DNA from: Saccharomycopsis phalli
Lineage: Eukaryota > Ascomycota > Saccharomycetes > Ascoideales > Saccharomycopsidaceae
DNA: 64,000 nt
Reading direction: 5' to 3'
NCBI GenBank assembly: GCA_020342235.1
Contig: CP073212.1
Span: forward strand, 310,001 to 374,000
A model generated the notes under the pieces. The model was given only the letters and a program-made list of their open reading frames with translations, did not search any database and had not been told where the DNA came from. Below, one piece after another: positions 11,289 to 21,620 of the stretch (positions are counted from its first letter, which is position 1; the number at the start of each line of letters is the position of its first letter). A program made the position numbers and the translations under genes.

Positions 11289-14200
11289 ATGCGGCTTCCA
11301 CGGCATATTAGAATCGGAATCCGGCAGCAGTTGATCATCTTGGTGACGTTTGTGGTGGTGGTGTCGCTCTTGTTTCTTGCAATCATCACCGGAATATACT
11401 TCACCAACAACTTCATTGCAATACGTTTGGACAGGTTGCGCGTCATTGCCCAGTTGAAGGCCCTGCAGATTGAGCAAAACCTCCAGTACTACTACTACCA
11501 GCTTTACTGGGTCCTGACCCGTGACACGCTCCAGCACTACGTGGCGACGGTTTCTGCGTCTTCGCTGCTGGCCAGCGACGAGTCTCTTGCCCAGTTGGGG
11601 AAGGATGCCAGCGACTACTTGCAGAAATTCGTCGACAGCAGCGACATGTATCTCCAAGCCCGGTTGTACGACATTACGCTCCAGGAAATCAGTGTCATTA
11701 GCAATAACGGAAGCAGCTATCTGACGTCGGTATCTTCTCCGGCCAGCCAGACCAATACCCGAGCCACCAGCGCCGATCCGTCGGCTTCGGCAGCAACTCT
11801 CAATTCACAGAGTCCATTTGGCAATAGCACCAACGGGTCCTCAATTGTGCACTCGTACAGCCAGCTGTCGATGGCCAAGTTGTTTATTCTCAACACCAAC
11901 GTGACCTCGTTGCCTGTGAGCATCATCAAGCTGGGCATAGTCACTGGTCCGGTGAAGGATTCGCTCAGTGGCCGTTTTATGATGTCGCTCACGCTTCCAG
12001 TGTACCCCAACTCGAGTGTTAGTACCACCTCGAGCTTGATTGCGGGGTACATTACCATTGTGCTTAGTGCCGAGTCGCTCCGGCTGGTGATTTACGACAC
12101 TGGGGTCATTGGCAATGGGAACATTTTGTTGCTTGAGGGTGGGTACAATGCGAGTTTATTATCGCAAGGGTATGCGATTCCGTCTTCGAAGGAGGTTTTG
12201 CTCAAGCGGGAAGGAGTCAATGGGACGGATACGGATACCGGAACAGGCACCGGAACAGGCACCGGAACAGGCACCGGAATTGGCACCGGAACAGATGCCA
12301 ATGGAACAGATACCAATGGAACAGACACAAGTGCGTCAAATGGGTCCAATGGGTCCAATGACAGCATGTTCAACGACACCATCAACAACACCATCAATGA
12401 CATCATCAACAACACCCTCAATAGCAAACTCAACGGTACCACCGAATCCAACTCCAACTCCAACTCCAACAACTCCACATTGAGCTGCGAAAACTCCGAA
12501 AACTGCACCACACCCCACCCCGTAGTAACTAGCTACTACACCCCACACGACATCAACTTCGCCCGATACGTCTTCCCTCCAACTCCAGGTACCCCAGTGC
12601 AGCGACACGTCTACAAACTCACACAGTACCCAGAAGTGGCCCACTGTCTAGTCAATGGAGTTGGAGGCGCGCTGCGACTGGCAAAGGTTCCCGAGGGAAC
12701 CAACTGGGCCATTGGCTACGAAAAGGTCAACATCGGGCTAGTCGACTGGGCGATTTTCACGCAGCAGAAGCTGCTGGTGTTTATGAGTCCATCCAACAAG
12801 TTGACCAAGATTATCGTCGGTACAGTGTTTGGTGTGTGTCTTTTTATGTGTGTGTTTACGTTTTGGGTGTCGTACTATGCCGTCCGGCCGATTCGCCGGT
12901 TGCAGGAGCATACTGAAGCATTTTCCTTGAGCAATGCCGACGGCGTCGTGAGTTTGCAGAAGAAGGACTCGCGCAAGTGGTTTGGGCTCCGGAGAAGGAG
13001 GGTCAGGGCCCGAGGAGGTGCACTGGCTCCTGGAATGAGTGAGCCACATCAGGAAAAGGGAGAGTCACCTCGGGAAATGGGAGAGTCACGTCAAGAAATG
13101 AGTGAGCCACATCAGGAAATGAGTGGTGCAAGTGGGACTGACTATGAGAGAATCAGCGAGGGGAGTCGTGAAAAGAGTGTGACTAGTGACGAAGCTGGGA
13201 TTGCTGAGCCATCTGAAAAGAATGTGACTAGTGACAAAGCTGGGATTGCTGAGCCATCTGAAAAGAGTAAAGCTACCCAAGAGCAAGCTGCTCAAGAGGT
13301 GCAAACTACAAAGATCCAAGCTACTCAAATCATTCAAACAAAAACAATCCCAACCCACGAAACCAAAACGGAAACACCCCAACTCGCCCAACTCACCCAG
13401 CAGTCCGACTCCACAGAAACCACAGTAACCACCATCGTCGGACTGGTCAACAACCTAAACTTACACAACCAGGATCCTTACAGCACACACTACGACCACA
13501 TGAACCAGTTGATGAAATTGCCATACTCGCGCGAAAATCTCGGAGTGGAAAACACCGAGCGGAAAGTCCCGCCATTTTTCAACCTCATTCGCCTGGACAG
13601 GTCGCTGGTTTCCCGGCCGCCACCTATGAGTCGCTGGAACCCGCGAATGTACTTTACCATCAGCGACGAGTTGTCCGACTTGCATGAGACCTTTGACAAC
13701 ATGAGCTACCTTCTCCGAAAACAGTACTCCGATTTGGAGATCAAGGTCCGCCAGCGGACACGTCAGTTGGAGCGGGCCAAAGTCGATGCCGAACGAGCCA
13801 ACGAGGCCAAGACCGTGTTTATTGCCAACATTTCGCATGAGCTCCGCACCCCGCTCAATGGGATCCTTGGAATGTGCGCCATTGCCAAGGAGGATATCCG
13901 CAATCTCCAGGGGAACATCAGAAAGGCAATGGATGGAGGTCCTGGACTCATCGAGGCTCAGAGCCTAGCAACCACGGTTTCAGAGTCGGTTGCACTCATT
14001 TACAAGAGCGGCGATCTCTTGACCCACATTCTCAACGAGCTTCTCACGTTCTCGAAAAACCATCTCAACAAAACCAAACTCGAGTTCCGCAAGTTTGTCC
14101 TCGTGGACTTGTTACGGCAGATCAAGAGCATCTTTGTCAAGAACGCCCGCGACTCAAAGGTCAACTTGACCATGGTTTTCCGTCCTCCAAACCGGCCGGA

Positions 14201-15815
14201 CGGTGCTGAAGTCTTGAGGCGGATGCGCAACTTTGTGTTGCTCGGCGACTCGAACCGCATTACCCAGATTCTCATGAACCTCGTCTCCAACAGCCTCAAG
14301 TTCACTCCGGTGGATGGCGATGTCACTCTCGAAGTGCGATTGGTTGGCCAGTGGGACGAGTCCGTAAGCCGAGAGCAACAGTATGACGATGTGTATGTGA
14401 CGGATATCGACATGGACGACGACGATTACACCCAGTCGGATGACCATGGGTCGGTGCAATCAGTCCAATCAGTCCAGCTGATTACCAACGAGCTCGAGCA
14501 GTTTCTCGAGGAGTCTGGCAAGGACAACGACATGGAGATCCGGCGGCGGAAACACGCGAAATACTGGGTGTTTGAGTTCACGGTCACAGACACCGGGCCT
14601 GGGATCAGCGAGGAGCTCCAGGAAAAGGTGTTTGAGCCGTTTGTCCAGGGTGACCAGACGTTGTCGCGACAGTATGGCGGCACGGGATTGGGGCTTTCCA
14701 TCTGCAAGCAGTTGGCCGAGATAATGCACGGCAAAATGGGATTGACCAGCCGGCTCGGGTCCGGATCCCAGTTCCTGTTCAGGGTGCCGATTCTCCAGAC
14801 AGACGAGATCTTCTGGCCTGGTGCCGATGGCATGTTGCTCTTCAGCAACGAGTTCAACCAGCGTGAGTCCAGCATGCACCGACAGATGTCCGCCGGTTCG
14901 TCCATGAAGCGGACCAACTCCGCCAAGCAGAGCGTGTCGTTCCACGACAAGCCCACGTTTCTAACCGCAGGGTCAACTGGCACGGCTTACTCGATCAAAT
15001 CGCGGCCTAGCGGGTCACCGTGCAGTATGAACAACGCGCCAAACCCGTTTGTCAAGGAGCATGACGAGTCATCTCTGGAAGAGGCTCGGAAACCGAGTTT
15101 GCTTGGCCAGCGGTGTCCGCTCAAGATTCTAGTGGTCGAGGACAACTTAGTGAACCAGAAGGTGGTGCAACGGTTGTTGAACCTCGAGGGATTTGACGAC
15201 ATTTCGCTTGCGTGCGACGGCGGAGAGGCGATTGAGTTGGTGAAGCAGTCGCTTGCGGAGTATGAGCACAGCAATCCGAACCACAAGGTGATTTTCGACA
15301 TGATCTTCATGGACATCCAGATGCCTCGTGTGGACGGGTTGACTGCCACCAAGCATATTCGCGAGAAGTTGAACTTCCGTGGGCCGATTATAGCCTTGAC
15401 GGCGTTTACCGATGACAGCAACATGAAGCATTGCTTGGACCAGGGCATGAATGACTTTCTTCCCAAGCCGATCCGCCGTGCCCTGCTTCGGAAGCTTATT
15501 GTGAACCATCTTCGGGAGCGCAATATTGATATTCCGGATCCGATGGTTACTCCTAGCGATAGTGGTGGATCGCCTGAGGGGATGGTGACGCCGGATGGGG
15601 TACAGGATAAAGGTAAGTTGAGGGGTGTAAAGGATGATGAGAAGGGTGGTGAGAAGGGTGGTGAGAAGGGTGATGTGACAGGAGATGTGAAAGATAATGT
15701 GCAAGATGCAAATGCAAAAGATGAAGGTGGGAAAGGTATATATGGGAAAGATGTCAATGGGAAAGATATCAACGGAAAAGGTATATATGGGAAAGATATT
15801 GGAAAAGATAATTAG
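11289..15815 (+). CDS. SLN1: Hybrid histidine kinase osmosensor Sln1
   Basis: Plasma-membrane osmosensor at the head of the Ypd1 phosphorelay to Ssk1/HOG and Skn7. 1508 residues. The N-terminus (RIGIRQQLIILVTF, then FTNNFIAIRLDRLR) matches Sln1. Seen: TM1 about 13-37; a large extracellular region to about 500 with Asn/Ser-rich stretches and a TGTGTG repeat; TM2 about 505-530; linker; H-box FIANISHELRTPLNG with His850; N-box NLVSNSLKFTP; G-boxes DTGPGISEE and GTGLGLSICKQLAE; receiver domain from ILVVEDNLVNQKVV with phospho-acceptor Asp1342 in IFMDIQMPRVDG and the Lys in FLPKPI. The C-terminal tail is a Gly/Lys/Asp tandem repeat that continues past the stop codon as DNA. It is longer than S. 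cerevisiae Sln1 because of low-complexity insertions. Confidence 0.97.
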   Translation: MRLPRHIRIGIRQQLIILVTFVVVVSLLFLAIITGIYFTNNFIAIRLDRLRVIAQLKALQIEQNLQYYYYQLYWVLTRDTLQHYVATVSASSLLASDESLAQLGKDASDYLQKFVDSSDMYLQARLYDITLQEISVISNNGSSYLTSVSSPASQTNTRATSADPSASAATLNSQSPFGNSTNGSSIVHSYSQLSMAKLFILNTNVTSLPVSIIKLGIVTGPVKDSLSGRFMMSLTLPVYPNSSVSTTSSLIAGYITIVLSAESLRLVIYDTGVIGNGNILLLEGGYNASLLSQGYAIPSSKEVLLKREGVNGTDTDTGTGTGTGTGTGTGIGTGTDANGTDTNGTDTSASNGSNGSNDSMFNDTINNTINDIINNTLNSKLNGTTESNSNSNSNNSTLSCENSENCTTPHPVVTSYYTPHDINFARYVFPPTPGTPVQRHVYKLTQYPEVAHCLVNGVGGALRLAKVPEGTNWAIGYEKVNIGLVDWAIFTQQKLLVFMSPSNKLTKIIVGTVFGVCLFMCVFTFWVSYYAVRPIRRLQEHTEAFSLSNADGVVSLQKKDSRKWFGLRRRRVRARGGALAPGMSEPHQEKGESPREMGESRQEMSEPHQEMSGASGTDYERISEGSREKSVTSDEAGIAEPSEKNVTSDKAGIAEPSEKSKATQEQAAQEVQTTKIQATQIIQTKTIPTHETKTETPQLAQLTQQSDSTETTVTTIVGLVNNLNLHNQDPYSTHYDHMNQLMKLPYSRENLGVENTERKVPPFFNLIRLDRSLVSRPPPMSRWNPRMYFTISDELSDLHETFDNMSYLLRKQYSDLEIKVRQRTRQLERAKVDAERANEAKTVFIANISHELRTPLNGILGMCAIAKEDIRNLQGNIRKAMDGGPGLIEAQSLATTVSESVALIYKSGDLLTHILNELLTFSKNHLNKTKLEFRKFVLVDLLRQIKSIFVKNARDSKVNLTMVFRPPNRPDGAEVLRRMRNFVLLGDSNRITQILMNLVSNSLKFTPVDGDVTLEVRLVGQWDESVSREQQYDDVYVTDIDMDDDDYTQSDDHGSVQSVQSVQLITNELEQFLEESGKDNDMEIRRRKHAKYWVFEFTVTDTGPGISEELQEKVFEPFVQGDQTLSRQYGGTGLGLSICKQLAEIMHGKMGLTSRLGSGSQFLFRVPILQTDEIFWPGADGMLLFSNEFNQRESSMHRQMSAGSSMKRTNSAKQSVSFHDKPTFLTAGSTGTAYSIKSRPSGSPCSMNNAPNPFVKEHDESSLEEARKPSLLGQRCPLKILVVEDNLVNQKVVQRLLNLEGFDDISLACDGGEAIELVKQSLAEYEHSNPNHKVIFDMIFMDIQMPRVDGLTATKHIREKLNFRGPIIALTAFTDDSNMKHCLDQGMNDFLPKPIRRALLRKLIVNHLRERNIDIPDPMVTPSDSGGSPEGMVTPDGVQDKGKLRGVKDDEKGGEKGGEKGDVTGDVKDNVQDANAKDEGGKGIYGKDVNGKDINGKGIYGKDIGKDN
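12236..12297 (+). repeat. 12-bp coding repeat in the SLN1 sensor region
   Basis: Four to five copies of GGAACAGGCACC encode Thr-Gly alternation in the extracellular domain. The length is likely to vary between strains. Confidence 0.85.
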
Positions 15816-15870
15816 TGAAAAAGATAATGGAATAGATATCAATGGAATAGATATCAATGGGATAGATATA
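15700..15870 (+). repeat. Tandem repeat through the SLN1 stop codon
   Basis: Units of the type GGGAAAGATATCAAYGG encode GKDINGK-like peptides. They continue after the stop at 15815 as AATAGATATCAATGG units. Confidence 0.85.
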
Positions 15871-16605
15871 TAATGGAAAGACTATTGGAAAAATAATATG
15901 GAAAAATAATCAATGAAAGGCAAAGCCAGATTAGATATTCATTGTGATACCAGATAATGATACAGGTATGTTGTAAATTGGACACATTACATGCTGGTAT
16001 TGACACGTGACAACACTGGTGGAAGATCAATTGTCAAAATGTAAGTGATACATCACCGTGCATGTAATCTCAACGCTGGATTACCAATCGTCAAGGAGAC
16101 CAAGAATCGGCAATCGGGCTAGAGTCAACAGTGGAGAACGTCTGGAAGCAGTGCGCCTAAACGAGCACGCGCGGTCAAGCCGTGCCAAAAATGACGTTGG
16201 ACAACACATGATGTCACACCGTGTAGCGGATAAGTGAAATAAAATAAATGGCAGATGGAAAAGACATTGTATTGAAAATAAAAATAAATAGCACATGGGA
16301 AAGAAATTGTATTGAAAATAAAAATAAATAGAAATGACTACGAGTATGTACAAAGTAATAGCAGTGTAATGGTAGTCTGACTGAAGCACGGATAGGAACA
16401 TGAAATAATAGAAGATATAAAAGATATAAAAGATATAAAAAATATAAAAAATATTAAAAATATAAAAGATATAAAAGATATAATCGAAAAATAAAATAAA
16501 TACAACAAATCATACACACCATGGCGCCTCCACCCTTGACCCATTGCGAGCCCCGGCCTCTCCTATTCAAAATTGTAACTTTTTATCGTGGGTACATCGT
16601 ATGAT
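15816..16605. other. Intergenic, SLN1 to ESL-type gene
   Basis: No gene seen. It contains the SLN1 tail repeat, two direct copies of an AT-rich block of about 50 bp (16227-16332, ending AAATTGTATTGAAAATAAAA-like), and a GATATAAAA microsatellite (about 16405-16500). An out-of-frame ATG at 16601 sits 5 nt before the proposed start at 16606. Confidence 0.7.
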
Positions 16606-19600
16606 ATGTTCAATGCCAATGACAACCAGTACTACTACAAAAAACGCCAGAATTCGCAGCTGAACAACCCAAGCTCGATAAAGATCAGTAAACAAAAGAA
16701 AAACTTCGAGCCGGAGCCGTTGGACAGCTCCAGCAGCGTGTTTCTCCAGCAGAAGACCAGCAGCACATCGCTCACGGGCGCCGGCTCCAACAACTTGGCC
16801 GAGACGTTGCAGAGTTGCTACACCAGTATCTTGGAGCTCGAGAAGCGCAACCAGCAGTACAACGTGACATTGAACCAGGACATTTACCAGTTCAACTCCT
16901 TGGTGAAGCACTACGTGGCGTACAACGCGCCTGGCGGTGATTTCCCTCAGGGGGCGGCGAGAAGTGGGCAGGACCAATCAAAAGGGATTGTGCAGCGGCA
17001 TGTGGCCATCCAGAAGACGCTAGCGTCGACTTACACCAACAACTTGGAGCTTCTAGACGCATACTACGACTTCATTCTCTACTCGCTCCGGGGCGGGAAC
17101 ACGACTCCGGGCAATGGCGACTTTGCCGGCAACCAGAACATCACTACGATCTCGGCCGGGTACCAGATTCTTCAGGTGTACAAGATCCTGCGCCGGCTCT
17201 GGATCTACGGGGTGATCAACCTCTTGGAGAACATGAAGAACTTGATTTCGATTACGGGGGCGATCCCGCTCGAGTTCTACGAGCTCCGCAACCGCAACAA
17301 CTCGTCGATTGAGAACGAATTGTGTGTCAACTTCATCTCCCAGTGCTTCTCGCTTCTCCTGACCCTTGTGGAGATGAACAACAATCTCAGCATCGAAGTC
17401 GACAGCAGCGCCAGGCTTGATTCCGACTCGAAATTGACGGCCACCGTCACGTTGATTGCCGAATTCCAGAACTGGTGGTACGAGAAGATCGCGGACTTGC
17501 TGCGCATGCTGATCGCACTCTATCCGTCGAGCTTCATTGACTGGGAAACCTCGGCAGAATACTGGTACTTGCGCACCATTGGCCGCTCCTACGGCCACGG
17601 AAAGACATACTACCACTTGGCGACGGTACAACAGCCTAGTTCCAACTCCGAGTTGAGTGCGGGGTATGACCAGTACGGCTCGAGCGGCAACTTGAACATC
17701 TCGCTCGAGTCGCTCTTCAATCTCGGCAAGTCGGTGTTTGTCAAAGACTGTTTTGTGCCGACCGGCCACTATCTCCGGATGGTGCTCGACTCGATGTTCT
17801 CCAACTCGCGCATCTCCTCCAACACCATCTACGAATCCTCGCTCATACACCTCACCAACGGCAACGGCAATATTTTGATCGACAAGAACAAGGTCACTGC
17901 TGTCGACAACCTTGCTAATTGGGAACTCATTGTCTTGCAGTATATCCGAATCTCCAAAGTGCTTCTCGTCAACAACTTCAACTCGTCACCCGACCTCATC
18001 AAGCTCGTGTCCAACTTTGCCAAGACATTTGGCAGCATCGACTTTGTCAGCGGCGAGGACTTCCCTTCCTTCTATGACTACGCAAACAGCCCGACGCCAG
18101 CTCCTCAGGCGTCGTCTCCAGCAGCAGCCGATCCCTTTGGCAGCCGTCTAGCGTCCAGCCAGGCGATCCGCGTGTCCTTCTTTGAAAAGAGTGCAAACAG
18201 CAACACCACCAAGTCCGTGCTCGTGGAAAAACCGTCCATCAAGCTCTTGAACTTCTGGTTCAACAAGCTGGCCAACTTGGCCAGCATCAACATCTGGCAG
18301 TTAGTCGGCTTTGGTGTGCTCAACTTCAAGAACTTGTTTCTGATCTTGTTCGAGCTTCCAGTCGCGCTTCGCGACCGTCAGGAGCGCAAGGATACGAAAA
18401 AGAACCGCAAGTCCTCCGTCAGCGAGTCCTCCGACAAGGAAGAGCCTCAGACAATCGATGTCGACGACGTCGACTCGTTGTTGAAGGACCCATATCCCGT
18501 GCTGGCACTGATGACCACTTTCAAGTGGTACGAGTCGCTCCAGTTTGTCAACAAGTCCTCGCTCGAGTTATCGTTCCGCATGTTCCGCAAGTTCCTCAAC
18601 TGCCCATTCAAGTCCATCTCCACGCCCCACACCATCGTCTGGTTGTACTTCTTGATCGCCCTCGGTAAGGCGATGGACCGCAATCCGGCTTGCGAGCCGG
18701 TGGTCAACGGCGTAATCATCCGCAAGTTCTTCCCCTGGGAAAGCTTGGTGAACTACCTCAACTTCTGGGTCAACGAGGCGCGTGAATGCTTTGACTTTGA
18801 CCACCTCGAGAAGGGCTTTGTGGTGATGCGCGACGACGACCTGTTCATCAACGAGCAGAACTTGCTTGTGCAAATGAAGCGGCTCTACCGCATGGGCGCC
18901 GACGGGTTCTTGGACTTTTTTAACGAGAACGAGACGTTGGTCGAGGTCTGGAAGCTATGGGGCTCGTTGTGGTTCAACGGCATCAGCGAGAAGAAAAACT
19001 ACTTGAACTTGAAGTTCTCGGGCTGGAAGGGTAAGGACCTATTGAGCGACTACATCAACCGCAACGAGGAGTTGTTGTATACCCTCAAGCCGGACTTGAC
19101 CTCGGCAGACAACTTCCATCGCTCCAACAACACCAACAACAACTACTTCCGTGATCTCTTCTCCGAGGGCGATAACAGCGACCGCACAAACCACCGCATC
19201 AACGTCGAGTTGTCCCGCGAGGAACTGCGCTTCGAGAAGCAGGAAGTCGCCGAGCGGAGCGACCGTCGCTTGTTCAACAGCATCGAAAAAGAGCGCATCA
19301 AGCGGATCCTCCTCTTGGGCATCTACATCGCCGAGAAATTCCCCGTGTTTGGGCTTGTGCTCACGGAACGAGGGTTCAAAATGCGTGCTTCCGAGGACAA
19401 GGAACCCTCGGCAGAACAAGGCGCAACCCAGGCAGAGATTTACCAGAACACCTTGTTGTTTGAGTTTGTCACAGACTCGCGCTTTGCTAATCTCTACGAG
19501 CCCGTGTCCGAGGGCAACATCCTCCTGCAAAGCGACCTGTCGTTCAACATCGACCTCTTCTTCCGCTCAGAAAAGAACTACCAGTGGTCGCGTGGCCAGA

Positions 19601-20448
19601 CAGACCGCTCAATGTACCAGGAAACATCCAAATTAGACGTGTCCATGGGGTTGGGCGAGAGCATGCTCGAGGACGAGTCTTTGATGGACGACAGCGAGAG
19701 CTTTTTGGACTACAACGCGACAACAAAGGCATTGGGCATGGACAGCGTGCCGCACACACCGTATATTGGGAACATCACCGCGGATATCGATACTTCCGTC
19801 ACATACATCACGTTCGACACGAATTCGTGGCTCAAGAACTGCGGCAAGATTTACAAGATATTCAAGGCGTGCACTTTGGCCAACGACGTCCGCTTGAACT
19901 TGAAGATCTCATTGCCGCTTTTGGTGTATCAGGAGCTTCGTCTGTTGCGCCGCTCCGAGGACTCGTTTCTCAGCGACTCGGCGACCCGGTGTGTGATCAC
20001 CATCAAAAACTTGTACAGCGATAGCTTGGTGTACATGCAAGAGTCCCAAGAGAGAGACCCCATGTTCTTACTTGTAAAACCAGACGGCGAAACTACCACG
20101 AAATTGAATGAAAACGCGGGTATTGGAGACCGGAACCCGACGTTTCGCGCGATTGACGACCTGATTTTATCGTCGGTATTGAAGTCCTGCAAGTTATTGA
20201 AGCGCAACTACTGCACGATGCTTGAGGAGCAGAGTATGGATAAATTGACCGACCAGAGCACATTGCAATTCCCTGGCGACAAGCAGTTAAATATGCAAGA
20301 CTTGTACAACTTCAAGTACAACATCTTGATCACCGACAACAGGCACCTCCGGTTGAAGGCCCGGTCGATCAACGTCAATGCGTACCAGAACAAGTGGTTG
20401 TTTTACAATTTGGAGAAGATCAACTTGGAGAAGGCATGTTTGGATTAG
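16606..20448 (+). CDS. ESL1/ESL2-type protein, Est1/SMG-like with PIN domain
   Basis: Large protein (1280 residues) with the two-part layout of yeast Esl1/Esl2 and human SMG5/6. An N-terminal helical 14-3-3/TPR-like region (about 60-420) includes SAEYWYLRTIGRSYGHGKTY and YYHLATVQ, the Est1-family signature. A long helical middle follows, then a C-terminal PIN domain from about 1065. PIN acidic positions that can be seen are Asp1071 (TYITFDTNSWLKNCG), Glu1110 (LVYQELRLLRRSED) and Asp1244 (NILITDNRHLRLKAR), so a nuclease-type centre may be intact. In S. cerevisiae the paralogues are poorly characterised and linked to transcription and RNA processes. The ATG at 16606 is the first in frame, and an upstream out-of-frame ATG overlaps it. 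Confidence 0.83.
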   Translation: MFNANDNQYYYKKRQNSQLNNPSSIKISKQKKNFEPEPLDSSSSVFLQQKTSSTSLTGAGSNNLAETLQSCYTSILELEKRNQQYNVTLNQDIYQFNSLVKHYVAYNAPGGDFPQGAARSGQDQSKGIVQRHVAIQKTLASTYTNNLELLDAYYDFILYSLRGGNTTPGNGDFAGNQNITTISAGYQILQVYKILRRLWIYGVINLLENMKNLISITGAIPLEFYELRNRNNSSIENELCVNFISQCFSLLLTLVEMNNNLSIEVDSSARLDSDSKLTATVTLIAEFQNWWYEKIADLLRMLIALYPSSFIDWETSAEYWYLRTIGRSYGHGKTYYHLATVQQPSSNSELSAGYDQYGSSGNLNISLESLFNLGKSVFVKDCFVPTGHYLRMVLDSMFSNSRISSNTIYESSLIHLTNGNGNILIDKNKVTAVDNLANWELIVLQYIRISKVLLVNNFNSSPDLIKLVSNFAKTFGSIDFVSGEDFPSFYDYANSPTPAPQASSPAAADPFGSRLASSQAIRVSFFEKSANSNTTKSVLVEKPSIKLLNFWFNKLANLASINIWQLVGFGVLNFKNLFLILFELPVALRDRQERKDTKKNRKSSVSESSDKEEPQTIDVDDVDSLLKDPYPVLALMTTFKWYESLQFVNKSSLELSFRMFRKFLNCPFKSISTPHTIVWLYFLIALGKAMDRNPACEPVVNGVIIRKFFPWESLVNYLNFWVNEARECFDFDHLEKGFVVMRDDDLFINEQNLLVQMKRLYRMGADGFLDFFNENETLVEVWKLWGSLWFNGISEKKNYLNLKFSGWKGKDLLSDYINRNEELLYTLKPDLTSADNFHRSNNTNNNYFRDLFSEGDNSDRTNHRINVELSREELRFEKQEVAERSDRRLFNSIEKERIKRILLLGIYIAEKFPVFGLVLTERGFKMRASEDKEPSAEQGATQAEIYQNTLLFEFVTDSRFANLYEPVSEGNILLQSDLSFNIDLFFRSEKNYQWSRGQTDRSMYQETSKLDVSMGLGESMLEDESLMDDSESFLDYNATTKALGMDSVPHTPYIGNITADIDTSVTYITFDTNSWLKNCGKIYKIFKACTLANDVRLNLKISLPLLVYQELRLLRRSEDSFLSDSATRCVITIKNLYSDSLVYMQESQERDPMFLLVKPDGETTTKLNENAGIGDRNPTFRAIDDLILSSVLKSCKLLKRNYCTMLEEQSMDKLTDQSTLQFPGDKQLNMQDLYNFKYNILITDNRHLRLKARSINVNAYQNKWLFYNLEKINLEKACLD

Positions 20449-21620
20449 CATGGATGCTGTGATTTTTTGCAATATTAATAGCCCCACATACTGCCCCACA
20501 CGGCATATACCAAGCATACGACACATAGTAATCACACCATCGTACCATTTCATTAGTATTCACCTTATAGTACATTAGCACATTTGCACGCCAGATCATA
20601 CCACATTATTATTGTATCGTGATTATGGAAAAATGGGGTGTGCAGCCTTTGCTGAATTACCCCATAGTCTCAACCACTACACTTGTTTGAGCTTACAATG
20701 GGTCAGAAAAAAAGGCAGTGCCGTAGCATCAGTATATTACGGGGAATCTACCGGGATTTACTGCGACAGCCAACCACTTTTTACTACATTTTGCTCCTGG
20801 TAATATCGCACAAATCAGCTGCGAGTCGTCAATACTGTAGTTTCATGCAGCCACGTGCCCGCTTGTTGTGATAATCAAAAGGTTTTGCCCTAACACATTA
20901 CACTACATGGAGACATTTGTCAAGCACCAAGATTTGAGGTCAGGATGATAATTCATGGCGCATTATGCAAATAATCATTCTACATTTAGTAAATAATCGT
21001 GTGTTTTTCAGCAATCGGTCAATAATTGTTTTAGTCTGGCCGCATTGGTAGACCACATGTTAAACCATAATTCTGTTGGCCACTAGTCTCGCTAGATCTA
21101 AACTATAATCCCTTGCACCTATAGCAAATGGCTATTCATCTAAGGTTAGTAAACAGCGGCCTTATCACATGTATCCAGTAACAAAGAGCCTAATACACTA
21201 CAGTTGGCTAATTAACGTTTATTCACTTATGTCGCACCTGCTGTTAGTATGCCTCTAAATACACAATTCCATTCAGTCTTTTCCAGTATCTACAAAAATC
21301 TGGAGTGGATAAATCGTCACCGAAAACTCAGTTGTCCCTATCTTAAAACTCATCATAAGAATTGTCCCGTAAAGTAACTTACCGTGTATGCGTATTCATC
21401 CATGAATAGAAATGCATAAAAAAAAAAAATTTCGTCAAATATCGCCACATGGGTTATGTGCGCTGTGCCAATGTTTTATTTTTGTTTACAAATGTCTAGC
21501 GAATTTCTCAACACATTCATATAACACAACAACATCATTTACGGCGGGAAGAGGAAGAAGAAATACAAGCACGAAGAAAAGATTACTCCAGTATTTTACA
21601 AGAATCCAGCTCATATTTCA
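20449..21620. other. Intergenic upstream of SWE1
   Basis: 1.17 kb, AT-rich, with only short chance frames. No repeat or RNA gene recognised. It presumably holds the SWE1 promoter and a long 5' UTR. Confidence 0.6.
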
